Source: Vibrio sp. SS-MA-C1-2 (GTDB taxonomy: Bacteria; Pseudomonadota; Gammaproteobacteria; Enterobacterales; Vibrionaceae). Taken from it: a stretch of 64,000 nt of DNA. Of this stretch, positions 44,897 to 54,023 are shown piece by piece. The stretch is taken from assembly GCF_021513135.1 (NCBI RefSeq), contig NZ_CP090981.1:1860001-1924000 (forward strand), read 5' to 3'. Made by a program: the position numbers and the translations under genes. Each line of letters opens with the position of its first letter. Position 1 is the first letter of the stretch. The notes under the pieces were generated by a model, which ran no database searches, had not been told where the DNA came from, and was given only the letters and a program-made list of their open reading frames with translations.

Positions 44897-45538
44897 TTAG
44901 ATATTCTCCGTATACAACACTTCTTCTTTTAGTGCTTTTTCATTGATTAATTTAAACTCATTTCCTTCTTTGATGAGTTTATTTTCTTTTTCTAAAATTT
45001 GTAATATTTGACGATAACACCGTGTTGTTACGCCTAATTGTTTCGCTTTTAAAGTGACTGGGATCTTAAATAAATCGTTATTAGCATATTGATGTAATTC
45101 TAAAATTTGCTCAATGACATTAATTCTTGCCGATAACGTAATGTTATTCATTAACTTAGTCACATTTTTATTATATCTTGTAGAAATAGTTTCTAGCAGT
45201 AGAATAGCTAAATCGGGATTCTGTCTTAATAATTCCTGTAACTTTAATTTTGGTATTTTGTAAAGATATCCAGCTTTATTGGCTTTAACATTTAATGTGG
45301 AACATGGGTTCTGCTGAAAGAACTCCATTTCACCTAAAGGACCAACATAATGAGTATCAATGCCTAAAATGAACTCTTTACCGTGCTCATTGATATGGTA
45401 AATGGTTAAATCGGCATCTTGACAGAATAGTAAGGAATTAATTGGCGAAGATTGCTGTAAAAGAAGCTCATTTTTTACATAAGAGATTTTAGGTAAATTA
45501 AGCTCTAAAATTAATTTTCTAAACAGATCCATTTTCAT
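44897..45538 (-). CDS. Crp/Fnr-family regulator, YeiL-like
   Basis: 213 residues. A cNMP-binding-type beta barrel (LFCQDADLTIYHINEHGKEFILGID, VGPLGEMEFFQQNPCSTL) is linked to a C-terminal HTH (KIPVTLKAKQLGVTTRCYRQILQILEKENKLI). It lacks an Fnr-type N-terminal cysteine cluster. Overall form matches E. coli YeiL, encoded near nucleoside genes; here guanine deaminase, DeoD and NupC lie directly upstream in the same direction, across an ERIC repeat, so purine nucleoside use is the likely target. The start could be 45541 (GTG), 45538 or 45532. Confidence 0.75.
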   Translation of the reverse strand: MKMDLFRKLILELNLPKISYVKNELLLQQSSPINSLLFCQDADLTIYHINEHGKEFILGIDTHYVGPLGEMEFFQQNPCSTLNVKANKAGYLYKIPKLKLQELLRQNPDLAILLLETISTRYNKNVTKLMNNITLSARINVIEQILELHQYANNDLFKIPVTLKAKQLGVTTRCYRQILQILEKENKLIKEGNEFKLINEKALKEEVLYTENI

Positions 45539-45613
45539 CACTACATTATTTTAGGTAGTTATATGGTAATGGTTTTATAAAAAAAAGCGATAATAAAAAG
45601 AGCAAGCAATCTA

Positions 45614-45742
45614 ATATACCCAAAGTAATTGGCGTTGCTAGTAGGCGATAAGTGAAAGAGACCCCATGAGTATAGATGTTCTATATGATTGGGGCGAATG
45701 AATGCCGTCAACAACCTAGCAGCTTCAAATAAGAAGGGGATA
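45614..45742 (+). repeat. ERIC-type repeat
   Basis: Full length, from TATACCCAAAGTAATTGGCG to CAAATAAGAAGGGGATAA, between the guanine deaminase and Crp-family genes. Confidence 0.92.
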
Positions 45743-45793
45743 AAAACCTATTTGATTACTTGCTAGATTGAACGTATTGAATGATAAGTCAGT

Positions 45794-47146
45794 TTAGTTT
45801 ACTTTATCACCATCAACCCAAATATGACGAATATTACTTCTCGTGGTATGAGTGATGATTTTTTCTAGTGTATCCTGTGGTGAGTCTAACTCTGGACAGA
45901 TTAATAAGTTAGAGTCTTCCACATCAGTATCAATGACCAAAGCATCAAAACAATAACCTGCTTTAAATTGACCGACGGGCAACTTTAAGAGTTCTCCACC
46001 ACCGGTAGTTGCCATCCAATAAGCTTCAAGTAATGAGACACGGCTCTCTGCCTCACCTCTAATTTCAGGAGGTAATTTTGTATTTGTTCCACATTCCCTT
46101 GCTCTAGAATGAAGTACTGCATCTGAACAAGCCATAAACAGAGAAGGTAGTGGGCCTCCTGCAATATCTGAGCCTAAGCCTAAATGAATGTTTTGATCTA
46201 AATATTCACGTAGTGGAAGCGCTGCATTTGCAAAGTAGATGTTTGATCTTGGACAATGTGCAATACCGGCACCTTTTTTCTTGATGGTTTCAAGATCAGA
46301 ATCGGTTAAAAATATAGAATGAGCCAAGATAGTTCTCTCACCAAGCAGACCCGCTTGATCATAGATTTCGATGTCTGTTTTACCATACTTTTCTTTACTG
46401 AAATCTCGTGCCCAATCACTTTCAGATGCATGAGTTTGAACGGCACATTGATATTTTTTCGCTAAATCCCCTAAACCTTTTAATGCTTCTAATGTGCAGG
46501 TTGGGATAAATCTAGGTGTAATGATTGGCTCGACAAGGTGATTGTTATTCGGAAGTTGCGCTAAAGCTTGGATAAAGTTCTCAGCTTGTTGAATTGAGTG
46601 TGCTGCACTCTCTTCAACATAATAATCAGGGCACATCTCTTGGTCATCCATGGAGACTTTACCGACTAATGCACGTTGACCAAGTTGAATACACGTTTCG
46701 GCTAAGTAAAGAGATGATGGCGTATCGATGGTCGCAAAATAAGCTGCAGTTGTTGTGCCATTCGCTAAATAAGTTTTAACAAGGTGAGGGTAGTATTGTT
46801 CCGCAAATGTTCTATCACTAAATTTATGTTCTAGAGGAAAAGTGTAATGGTCAAGCCATTCATTGAGAGGAAGGTCTAATCCTTTACCAGCTTGAGGCCA
46901 TTGCGGAGCATGAATATGTAGGTCAACCATCCCGGGCAATAAATATTGCTTGGCCGTTAATTGTTGCAAACAGTCATTTTTTTTCAAAAGAGAAAGTGTA
47001 TTTGAATAATTAGGGTCTGAAGGTTGAAGAATGTCAGAAATTTTACCGTGCTGATCAATAGTAATTAACCCATTTTCATAGTATTTGAACTCGCCTTTGA
47101 TCGGACAATGAAAGATCTTACCGACGATGCCTTTTTTTATATTCAT
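45794..47146 (-). CDS. guaD: Guanine deaminase
   Basis: 450 residues, an amidohydrolase with the guanine deaminase hallmarks: LLPGMVDLHIHAPQWPQAGKGLDLPLNEWLDHYTFPLEHKF, then HASESDW, AHSIFLTDSDL, HCPRSNIYFANAALP and GLGSDIAGG, which hold the zinc ligands and catalytic Asp. It converts guanine to xanthine in the cytoplasm. GAGG six bases before ATG 47146 decides that start over GTG 47149. It is the third gene of a leftward unit nupC-deoD-guaD, a complete route from nucleoside uptake to the free base and its deamination. Confidence 0.93.
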   Translation of the reverse strand: MNIKKGIVGKIFHCPIKGEFKYYENGLITIDQHGKISDILQPSDPNYSNTLSLLKKNDCLQQLTAKQYLLPGMVDLHIHAPQWPQAGKGLDLPLNEWLDHYTFPLEHKFSDRTFAEQYYPHLVKTYLANGTTTAAYFATIDTPSSLYLAETCIQLGQRALVGKVSMDDQEMCPDYYVEESAAHSIQQAENFIQALAQLPNNNHLVEPIITPRFIPTCTLEALKGLGDLAKKYQCAVQTHASESDWARDFSKEKYGKTDIEIYDQAGLLGERTILAHSIFLTDSDLETIKKKGAGIAHCPRSNIYFANAALPLREYLDQNIHLGLGSDIAGGPLPSLFMACSDAVLHSRARECGTNTKLPPEIRGEAESRVSLLEAYWMATTGGGELLKLPVGQFKAGYCFDALVIDTDVEDSNLLICPELDSPQDTLEKIITHTTRSNIRHIWVDGDKVN

Positions 47147-47201
47147 CACTTGCCTCTATAAATGAGAAAGAGACCAATAAAAATTGGCCTCAAATTAGTC
47201 T

Positions 47202-47921
47202 TTATTCAGTGGGTAGTTTTAATGCTACATTCAATGCCACATTAATCATTTCATGAAGCTCAGTTCGACGCTCATCCGCAGTTAAATGCTGGTGGTTTTT
47301 AATATGATCAGTGACAGTACATAAGGCAACGGCATTACATTTATTTTCTGCCGCTGCGGTATAGAGTGCGTTAACTTCCATCTCCACACCTAAAATGCCA
47401 TAACGAGCCATCAAATCGTAATACTCTTCATCTGGACGGTAGAATAGATCAGATGAAAAAACATTTCCTACGAGGTAGTTGATGTCTGTTGTCTTTAATG
47501 TATTAACACACTCATTTAACATATTATAATTTGCAGTGGCAGCAAAATCATGGTCTTTAAAACGGATACGATTCATTTTAGAGTCTGTTGAAGCACCAAT
47601 GGCAACAATAAGATCTTTCAATTTCACATCATCGTGAATTGCACCACAACTACCGATTCGAATAAAGTTTTTAACTTTATAGGTCGTCATCAACTCATGG
47701 AAGTAGATAGAAGCAGATGGTGCCCCCATCCCGTGTCCCATCACAGAAATTTTTCGACCCTTAAATTCCCCAGTAAAACCTAACATACCACGGACATCTG
47801 TAATCTGAACAACATTGTCGAGGTATGTTTCTGCGATTAACTTAGCTCTAAGTGGATCACCTGGCATTAAAATGGTATCAGCAAATGCGTCAAGCGGTGC
47901 ATTAATATGTGGAGTTGTCAT
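47202..47921 (-). CDS. deoD: Purine nucleoside phosphorylase, DeoD type
   Basis: 239 residues, full length. MTTPHINAPLDAFADTILMPGDPLRAK, GHGMGAPSASIYFHEL, RIGSCGAI and VEMEVNALYTAAAENKCNAVALCTVTDHI are the DeoD signatures for phosphate, ribose and base binding. It phosphorolyses purine (deoxy)ribonucleosides to base and (deoxy)ribose-1-phosphate as a hexamer. It lies 25 bases downstream of nupC and 55 upstream of guaD. A second deoD in the deoxynucleoside operon is common in vibrios, so this may be the nucleoside-salvage paralogue. Confidence 0.95.
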   Translation of the reverse strand: MTTPHINAPLDAFADTILMPGDPLRAKLIAETYLDNVVQITDVRGMLGFTGEFKGRKISVMGHGMGAPSASIYFHELMTTYKVKNFIRIGSCGAIHDDVKLKDLIVAIGASTDSKMNRIRFKDHDFAATANYNMLNECVNTLKTTDINYLVGNVFSSDLFYRPDEEYYDLMARYGILGVEMEVNALYTAAAENKCNAVALCTVTDHIKNHQHLTADERRTELHEMINVALNVALKLPTE

Positions 47922-47946
47922 AGTTAATCCTTATTAATATGAATAT

Positions 47947-49167
47947 TTAAGAGAATGAAAGAAGTGCACCAGCGATGGTACCTGACATTAAGTTTGCAAG
48001 AATTGCAGCCACTAAGACTCGGGGCCCAATTTCAGAAAGAATATGGCGTTTATTCGGACACATTGCACCAAGACCACCAATAACCATGGCTAAAGAACCG
48101 ATGTTGGCAAAGCCACATAGACTAAATACAACAATCGCTTGAGTCTTTGGTGATAATGTTTCTGCTATCTCGATAAAATTGATGTAAGCCACGAATTCGT
48201 TAATTGCTATTTTTTGACCAATTAATGATGCTGCAGTTACAGCTTCACTCCATGGAACTCCCATTAAAAAAGCGAGAGGAGATAATAAATATCCGATAAT
48301 GAGTTCTAAACTGAGACCATCAATAGATATTAAGTCGCCAATCCCACCCACTAAACTATTTACTAGTGCAATTAAAGCAACAAAAGAGATAAGTAAAGCA
48401 GTGACTGTTGCAACTTGATTCATCCCCATAATCGAGCCATCTGTGATCGCATCTAATAATGATTTAGGGCTGGTTTCTTCATCAATTTCTATTTCACTGG
48501 TCACTTTTTCTTGTTCTGTTTGTGGGCAAAGTAATTTAGCGAACAGAAGTCCAGCTGGAGCTGTCATGAAACAGGCTGTTAAAATATATTTTGGATCGAT
48601 ACCTAAATTAATGTAACCAATCATTGTACCGCCAGCAACACTGGCTAATCCTCCGGTCATCACGGCAAATAGTTCTGAACGAGTCATCTTTTTAATTAAT
48701 GGTCGAACCATCGAAGGTGCTTCAATCGGACCAACAAATATATTGGCTGTCGCAGACATTGATTCCGCTTTACTGGTCCCTAATAACTTAGAAAGTACGC
48801 CGCCAATAAGATTAATGACAAACTGCATAATTTTGAGGTAGTAAAGAACAGAGATTAATGCAGAGATAAAGATAACGACACAAAGAACATTAATGACAAA
48901 AACGAAGCCGACTTTATAATTAGCAAGATCTCCGAATACAAAAGTTAGTCCTTCATTTGAAAAATTGATAATGTGATTAACACCGTCACTCATCATTTGT
49001 AGAATTGCTTGACCGAGTGGTACATACATGACAAATGCACCAAAAGAAATTTGAGCAATCAGGGCGATAATAATCGTTTTTACATTAATAGATTTCTTAT
49101 TCTCGGACAGCAAAAATCCAATGAACAATAACACTGATATTCCAACACAACTCATGACAAATGACAT
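47947..49167 (-). CDS. nupC: NupC-family concentrative nucleoside transporter
   Basis: 406 residues, about ten membrane segments. NEGLTFVFGDL, GTSKAESMSATANIFVGPIEAPSMVRPLIKKMTRSELFAVMTGGLASVAGG and the C-terminal LCGFANIGSLAMVIGGLG are the CNT-family core. It imports nucleosides with H+ or Na+. GGAG six bases before ATG 49167 fixes the start; the longer TTG reading from 49179 would overlap that site. First gene of nupC-deoD-guaD. A CRP-like box and a PurR-like half site lie upstream. Confidence 0.92.
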   Translation of the reverse strand: MSFVMSCVGISVLLFIGFLLSENKKSINVKTIIIALIAQISFGAFVMYVPLGQAILQMMSDGVNHIINFSNEGLTFVFGDLANYKVGFVFVINVLCVVIFISALISVLYYLKIMQFVINLIGGVLSKLLGTSKAESMSATANIFVGPIEAPSMVRPLIKKMTRSELFAVMTGGLASVAGGTMIGYINLGIDPKYILTACFMTAPAGLLFAKLLCPQTEQEKVTSEIEIDEETSPKSLLDAITDGSIMGMNQVATVTALLISFVALIALVNSLVGGIGDLISIDGLSLELIIGYLLSPLAFLMGVPWSEAVTAASLIGQKIAINEFVAYINFIEIAETLSPKTQAIVVFSLCGFANIGSLAMVIGGLGAMCPNKRHILSEIGPRVLVAAILANLMSGTIAGALLSFS

Positions 49168-49198
49168 GAAATACTCCAAAAAAGGGCTTTAAAATGTT

Positions 49199-49287
49199 AC
49201 GCAAACGATACCATTGTTGATAAATGAAAAAGCGGAAATTTTTCCTTATCTTATCAATAATGGAAATGTAGTATGATATGTATCACA
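49199..49287 (-). promoter_or_regulatory. nupC upstream control region: PurR-like half site and CRP-like box
   Basis: ACGCAAACG (49200-49208, in ACGCAAACGATACCAT) matches one half of a PurR box; the other half is weak. TATGA-TATGTA-TCACA (49272-49287) matches 9 of 10 key bases of a CRP site. Both fit control of nucleoside uptake in gammaproteobacteria but are unproven. Confidence 0.45.
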
Positions 49288-49360
49288 AAATTAATGGTAG
49301 TAAGGCTATTTTCTATAACAAAAAAGCTAGCCTAGAAACTATAAAATTTAAATTTGATAT

Positions 49361-49552
49361 ATAGAAAATCATTGGAATGGCTCGTCGGCGGAAAATGAGG
49401 GAGACTTACATGAGTATCAATGTTCTATAACCTAAAGTAATTGGAGTTGCTAGTCGGCGACAAATGAGTGAGGCTCATGAGTCTAGGTTTTCTATATGGT
49501 TGGGTGAACGAGTACAGAAAACAACCTAGTGGCTTCAAATAAGAAGGGGATA
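49361..49552 (+). repeat. ERIC-type repeats: half copy followed by a full copy
   Basis: 49361-49428 is a degraded left half (GGAATGGCTCGTCGGCGGA ... ACATGAGTATCAATGTTCTAT). It is cut by a full copy from 49429 (CCTAAAGTAATTGGAGTTGC to CAAATAAGAAGGGGATAA). The second element seems to have inserted into the centre of the first. Confidence 0.85.
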
Positions 49553-49575
49553 AATGTTTTTAGGAGGAGAGAAAT

Positions 49576-49620
49576 AGCGCAATAAGCAAATCTCTGTTAA
49601 CAGAGAAGAGTTATTGCGCT
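49576..49620. terminator. Large hairpin downstream of the sugar-binding protein gene
   Basis: AGCGCAATAA pairs perfectly with TTATTGCGCT; inside lies TCTCTGTTAACAGAGA, itself a perfect 16-bp palindrome. There is no clear T tract. It may terminate the leftward gene at 49712 or stabilise its message. Confidence 0.6.
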
Positions 49621-49640
49621 GCTGATAATCAATTCTTTCG

Positions 49641-49694
49641 TTATATACCTTTCATATTTGCCATCTACTAGCCAATTGAATTACTTTAGGTATA
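49641..49694 (-). repeat. ERIC-type repeat, short internal-deletion derivative
   Basis: About 54 bases: TTATATACCTTTCATA joined to TTGCCATCTACTAGCC and ATTACTTTAGGTATAG. About 75 central bases are absent, leaving only the two ends. Confidence 0.7.
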
Positions 49695-49711
49695 GATGAA
49701 GTCATTAATAT

Positions 49712-50962
49712 TTATCGAATTTGATATTTGAGTTGAGCTTCGATATTTTGAAGTGCTTTCTCTACTGGCATACCTTGGATTACTCCTGGCATTTGAGCTG
49801 CAATGGCTGAATCTACTTCATATGTGTACATGCCGTAGTTTACATTCGGGATCTCTGAAACCCACTTGTTAAAGTCGGCATAGATTTTTTGACCATTAAA
49901 GAATGGGCTTTCGAATTGATAAGCTTCAGTCGTACCTGCTGGAATATATGAACCTACCGCACCGCGTTCTTTAAGAATTTCACCGTAAAACTCAGTATCT
50001 GAACCAAACGTTTTTGCTAGGAAATCGATCGCTTGATCTTTTTCTTCTGAGCTGTTTAACACATACCAGCTAGAGCCACCTAAATTTGAACTATTTTTAG
50101 CACCAGGAAGATCAAGGCGTGGCGTAGGTGCAATAGCCCACTTGCCAGATTGATCTGGAGCAGCTTCTACCGATGGTGTAATCCAAACACCAGCTGTAAT
50201 ACTTGCAACATTACCTTTTGTTAATACGCCAACCCACTCAGACCAACCTACAGTCGGGCGAGCAATTTTAGTGCTATGAAGTTGAGCAAAGCGTTCAATA
50301 CCGAGTGCTAGCGCTTTGTTATCTTTAATGTCCAATTTGCCACTTTCATCAAAATACCAAGAACCGGCACTTTGAATCATAATACGTAACAGACCCATAT
50401 CTGATGGATCATTACCCAGCATCTCAATGCCAGTTTTCTCTTTCACTTGCTGACCGATTTCGATAAAACGTTTCCACGTGATATTTTCTAAGTCTTTTGC
50501 TTCAAAACCGGCTTGCGCTAGAATATCAGTACGGTAATAGAAACCGGTAACACCCGTATCAAAAGGTAGGCCATAAACCTCTTTATCAATGGTCATTAAG
50601 TTAACTTTATAAGGGGCAAAGTTATTGTAATCTACTTTACCTGTCATTGGTGCAAATGAGCCAGGATATGATTGAAGGTACTTTTGTGAATTATAATCTT
50701 CAATTAATACAATATCAGGAAGAGAACTGGTTACGCCAGACGCTAGCATTGTGTGTAGTTTTTGTTCAACATCTGCTTTTGCAAAATCAATAATTTTAAA
50801 TGTGGTATCAGGATGAGTTTGTTTATATGATTCAGCGGCTTTTTCCATAATAGCGATATTAAAGTTAGGATCCCACGCCCAAACGGTAATTTCTTCTGCC
50901 ATTGCGTTTGCAGCCATTAATGTTGAAGCTGCTATCATTCCTTTAACAATCTTATTCTTCAT
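49712..50962 (-). CDS. Extracellular solute-binding protein, family 1 (sugar ABC type)
   Basis: 416 residues. MKNKIVKGMIAASTLMAANAMA is a signal peptide; the mature protein begins EEITVWAWDPNFNIAIMEKAAESY, and VYGLPFDTGVTGFYYRTDILAQAG and GNVASITAGVWITP are typical of the MalE-like family 1. It binds a sugar or oligosaccharide in the periplasm for an ABC importer. No permease or ATPase gene adjoins it: upstream is a small rightward gene, downstream are ERIC elements and nupC. It is therefore an orphan. ATG 50962 is preceded by AGAG; a TTG at 50965 is the alternative. Confidence 0.87.
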   Translation of the reverse strand: MKNKIVKGMIAASTLMAANAMAEEITVWAWDPNFNIAIMEKAAESYKQTHPDTTFKIIDFAKADVEQKLHTMLASGVTSSLPDIVLIEDYNSQKYLQSYPGSFAPMTGKVDYNNFAPYKVNLMTIDKEVYGLPFDTGVTGFYYRTDILAQAGFEAKDLENITWKRFIEIGQQVKEKTGIEMLGNDPSDMGLLRIMIQSAGSWYFDESGKLDIKDNKALALGIERFAQLHSTKIARPTVGWSEWVGVLTKGNVASITAGVWITPSVEAAPDQSGKWAIAPTPRLDLPGAKNSSNLGGSSWYVLNSSEEKDQAIDFLAKTFGSDTEFYGEILKERGAVGSYIPAGTTEAYQFESPFFNGQKIYADFNKWVSEIPNVNYGMYTYEVDSAIAAQMPGVIQGMPVEKALQNIEAQLKYQIR

Positions 50963-51227
50963 CAATTCGATTCTCTATTTTATCAATTATATTATTTGTC
51001 TTACATATGGTTACCTCTCTTATCCTAGTGGAGAAATGAGAAGATAAAGAATAGATTTGTATAAAAGTGTGACTTAAGTTTGAATTAATGTCTGTTTTTG
51101 AGACTGATATTTTACTTATTATCCATTTTGATTACAAATGTTACAAAATAAATAGACTTAATAGCTGAAGCTCTAAGGTATAATTTAATTAGAACTTAAA
51201 TCAACATATAAAATAAGGGTATATAGA

Positions 51228-51419
51228 ATGAGAAAACAAGCTTATTTATGGGGCATAATTAGTTCAATTATTGCGCTATTCTCACTATTTTTTAATCTCT
51301 GGGATAGCCCAAAAACTAAACAGTTTGATTGGAGTCTATTAATAAGCACACCATCAGGTCTATTTTTCTTACTCTGCTTAATCATTTCATTAAAATACCA
51401 TTTTAAAGCGAAGTCATAA
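51228..51419 (+). CDS. Small two-helix membrane protein
   Basis: 63 residues with two membrane segments (GIISSIIALFSLFFNLW and LLISTPSGLFFLLCLIISL) joined by a short charged loop (DSPKTKQFDW) and a basic C-terminus (KYHFKAKS). AAGGG precedes the ATG by 8 bases, supporting translation. I recognise no family. It stands alone between the divergent sugar-binding protein and a minus-strand RNA gene. Confidence 0.55.
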   Translation: MRKQAYLWGIISSIIALFSLFFNLWDSPKTKQFDWSLLISTPSGLFFLLCLIISLKYHFKAKS

Positions 51420-51604
51420 TTAAGGTTAATCTTTATGTGTTTATACGCTTTATGCTTAAAAATGAAGGGTTGCTGGTATCGCTTATTTTTACCAATCATG
51501 TAGTTAGCCTACTAACTTCCATTGTTTTAAGTATTTACTGTGCTTTATTAAAGATGGGAGCTTATTTAGATTGTAATATCAACCATTTAGGCTGGATTTT
51601 AGAC

Positions 51605-51719
51605 AAAAAAAAGCCATCGATCCTCGATGGCCAAATTAGTGTTGTTTAACCTATCGGGGAGATAAGTTAAAATTTAATAGCGCATGACGTCAACGATAGA
51701 CAGCACTGCTAACCACTAT
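51605..51719 (-). ncRNA. Candidate small regulatory RNA, about 115 nt
   Basis: On the minus strand a promoter (TTGTGG, 16-base spacer, TATACT at 51731-51726) is followed by about 115 bases with no reading frame and then a perfect terminator: GCCATCGA-GGA-TCGATGGC and eight T's (51612-51605). No leftward gene ends here, so the terminator has no other explanation. Upstream of it CUAUCG/CGAUAG can pair, enclosing ACUUAUCUCCCC, a CU-rich stretch complementary to ribosome binding sites. This layout (promoter, seed region, terminator) is typical of Hfq-dependent sRNAs. I do not recognise it as a named RNA. Confidence 0.6.
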
Positions 51720-51797
51720 AATTTCAGTATAGTCAGGATTTTTCTATCCACAAATAAAAGATCAAAAATAATTAAAATTAACTTTCTTTCCGCAACA

Positions 51798-51912
51798 TAT
51801 ACCTAAAATAATTGAAGTGGTAGTCGACTCGAAGCGAGTGATGTCTCATCAGTATGATTAGGGCGAAGGCGTGTAGTTAATATCCTAGCTACTTCAATTA
51901 TCGAGGGGATAC
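51798..51912 (+). repeat. ERIC-type repeat, degraded
   Basis: ATATACCTAAAATAATTGAAG at the left, GATTAGGGCGAAGGCGTGTAG in the centre and CCTAGCTACTTCAATTATCG at the right; about a dozen bases lost. The most decayed long copy here. Confidence 0.75.
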
Positions 51913-52071
51913 CTAGAGAACTTGAATCTTCAGTTTACATCTTGTCTATAAAGATTATTTAACTTTAAAATTATTCTTGTTTACTAGAGTGTCTGCTAGC
52001 ATTGTTTTAAAGTGACTTCGTAACTAGTAACTCATTGATAGTTTAATAATTATTAATTTAACGAGGTTGTG

Positions 52072-53787
52072 ATGTATAAAAGTAAATTAACGTTTGTAGC
52101 AATAAGTATCTCAGTATTGCTTGCAGGTTGTGACACTCATTCAAAAGATTTTGCCGATAAAGTTTATTCTGGAGGCACTATTTTAACTATGGTCGGTGAT
52201 ACCCCAAATTATGTAGATACAATCGCGATTAAAGATGGAAAAATTATCTTTGCCGGCGAGGAGGAGCAACTTTCTGATTTGGTAGATGATAAAACAGAAC
52301 AGATCGATTTAGAAGGCAAAACCTTATTACCGGGATTTATTGATGCGCATGGTCATGCATTCAACTCTGGTTTCCAAAGCACTTCTGCTAATTTATTTGC
52401 GCCACCAGATGGTGAAGGGAAGAGTATCTCTGAGGTTATCTCTATTTTAAAGCAATGGACAATAGATAATCCTAAAACAGTTGAAGAATTTGGGATGATT
52501 ATTGGCTATGGTTATGATGACTCCCAATTAGCTGAAAAAAGACACCCTACAGCTAAAGATCTCGACAAAGTATCAACAGAATTACCTGTTATTATCATTC
52601 ATCAGTCTGGTCATTTAGGTTCAATGAACAGTAAAGCGATGACCCTGTTTAATTATGATAAAAATATTAAAGATCCACTTGGCGGTGTAATTCGTCGAAA
52701 GAATGACAATGTAACGCCTAATGGTGTCATGGAAGAGATGGCACTCTTTAATGTACTTATTCCTTATATGGCGAAGTTTCCCGTTGAAGTGAATGAACAG
52801 CTAGCCCTTGCCGGTATCGATAATTATGTACAATTTGGTTATACAACGGCTCAAGAAGGCAGAGCAAGTGCAGAAAATAGTGAAACATGGCGCAAACTGG
52901 CTAAAGATAACAAGCTTCCTATCGATGTCGCTGTTTATCCAGATATCCAAGCTGCGTTTGATTACATGAAAGAAAGTGGTGTTCAAAAAGAGTATGATAA
53001 TCATTTCAGAATTGCGGGTGTAAAGTTAAGCCTAGATGGTTCACCTCAAGGAAAAACAGCTTGGTTAACTGAACCGTATTATAAAGTGCCTGAAGGTATG
53101 CCAGATGATTATAAAGGTTACCCCGCTATTGAAGATCCTGAAGAACGTCAAAAATATTTCGATATTGCTTTTGATAATAATTGGCAAATGTTAATTCATG
53201 GGAATGGCGATGCGGCTCAAGATGCGATTATTGAAGGGGTAAAAAAGGCGGGAGAAAAGTTTGGCAGTGATGATCGTCGTTCAGTGATGATACATGCTCA
53301 AATGTTAAGAGAAGACCAGTTAGATCAAATGAAAGAGCTTGAGATTATTCCTTCTTTTTATTCCCTTCATACGTTCTATTGGGGAGATTGGCATAGAGAT
53401 GAGGTTTTAGGATCAAAACGAGCAGAGCGAATTTCACCAACAGGTTCAGCATTAAAACGTGGTATGAGATTTACTGAACATCATGATGCCCCTGTTTTGC
53501 CGCCAAATGCGATCATGATTTTAGACACAACCGTTAATCGAACAACCCGATCAGGAGATGTGTTAGGCGAAGATCAACGAGTTTCACCTTATATTGCCCT
53601 TAAATCGATAACTGATTGGGCTGCATGGCAGTATTTTGAGGAAGAGAGTAAAGGAACTTTAGAAGTTGGAAAATTAGCTGACTTAGTTATTTTAGATAAC
53701 AACCCTTTGACTGTAAATAAAAAATCAATAAAAGATATAAAAGTCCTTGAAACAATAAAAGAAGGTATAACTGTTTATAAAAAGTGA
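52072..53787 (+). CDS. Lipoprotein amidohydrolase (YtcJ-like, Amidohydro_3)
   Basis: 571 residues. MYKSKLTFVAISISVLLAGCDTH is a lipoprotein signal with lipobox LLAGC. The metal motif DAHGHAFNSG lies near residue 95; later His ligands are in LIHGNGDAAQDAI and MIHAQMLREDQL, and EVGKLADLVILDNNPLTV closes the composite domain. YtcJ-like enzymes hydrolyse amide or N-acyl substrates that are mostly unknown. It would be anchored at the cell envelope, acting in the periplasm. GAGG precedes ATG 52072 by 6 bases. Monocistronic, with a hairpin downstream. Confidence 0.85.
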   Translation: MYKSKLTFVAISISVLLAGCDTHSKDFADKVYSGGTILTMVGDTPNYVDTIAIKDGKIIFAGEEEQLSDLVDDKTEQIDLEGKTLLPGFIDAHGHAFNSGFQSTSANLFAPPDGEGKSISEVISILKQWTIDNPKTVEEFGMIIGYGYDDSQLAEKRHPTAKDLDKVSTELPVIIIHQSGHLGSMNSKAMTLFNYDKNIKDPLGGVIRRKNDNVTPNGVMEEMALFNVLIPYMAKFPVEVNEQLALAGIDNYVQFGYTTAQEGRASAENSETWRKLAKDNKLPIDVAVYPDIQAAFDYMKESGVQKEYDNHFRIAGVKLSLDGSPQGKTAWLTEPYYKVPEGMPDDYKGYPAIEDPEERQKYFDIAFDNNWQMLIHGNGDAAQDAIIEGVKKAGEKFGSDDRRSVMIHAQMLREDQLDQMKELEIIPSFYSLHTFYWGDWHRDEVLGSKRAERISPTGSALKRGMRFTEHHDAPVLPPNAIMILDTTVNRTTRSGDVLGEDQRVSPYIALKSITDWAAWQYFEEESKGTLEVGKLADLVILDNNPLTVNKKSIKDIKVLETIKEGITVYKK

Positions 53788-53807
53788 TCAAGATAATAAG
53801 TGAAATA

Positions 53808-53840
53808 ATTAAGCCGCTTATGTTATTAAGTGGCTTAATG
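53808..53840 (+). terminator. Hairpin terminator
   Basis: ATTAAGCCGCTTA pairs with TTAAGTGGCTTAAT around a short loop, 20 bases after the amidohydrolase gene; the T tract is weak. Confidence 0.7.
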
Positions 53841-54023
53841 TCATTAATTTAATTCAACCCCTAAAACCAGCGCTTTTAATGTGGCGGAGTTGTTAGTAAA
53901 TGTTTGGTTAGATGTTTAAAATGTCGCACTTTTGATTGTTTATAAATAATTGAATATACAAATTGCTTAGTACCGTGCATAATAAAAAGGAAATTTTAAA
54001 TATTATCTATAGGTATTACAAGG

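Noticed and set aside
51437-51649. Rightward 70-codon frame after the small membrane protein
   Set aside because: It runs straight through the minus-strand terminator hairpin of the sRNA candidate and lacks a ribosome binding site; better explained by the RNA gene.
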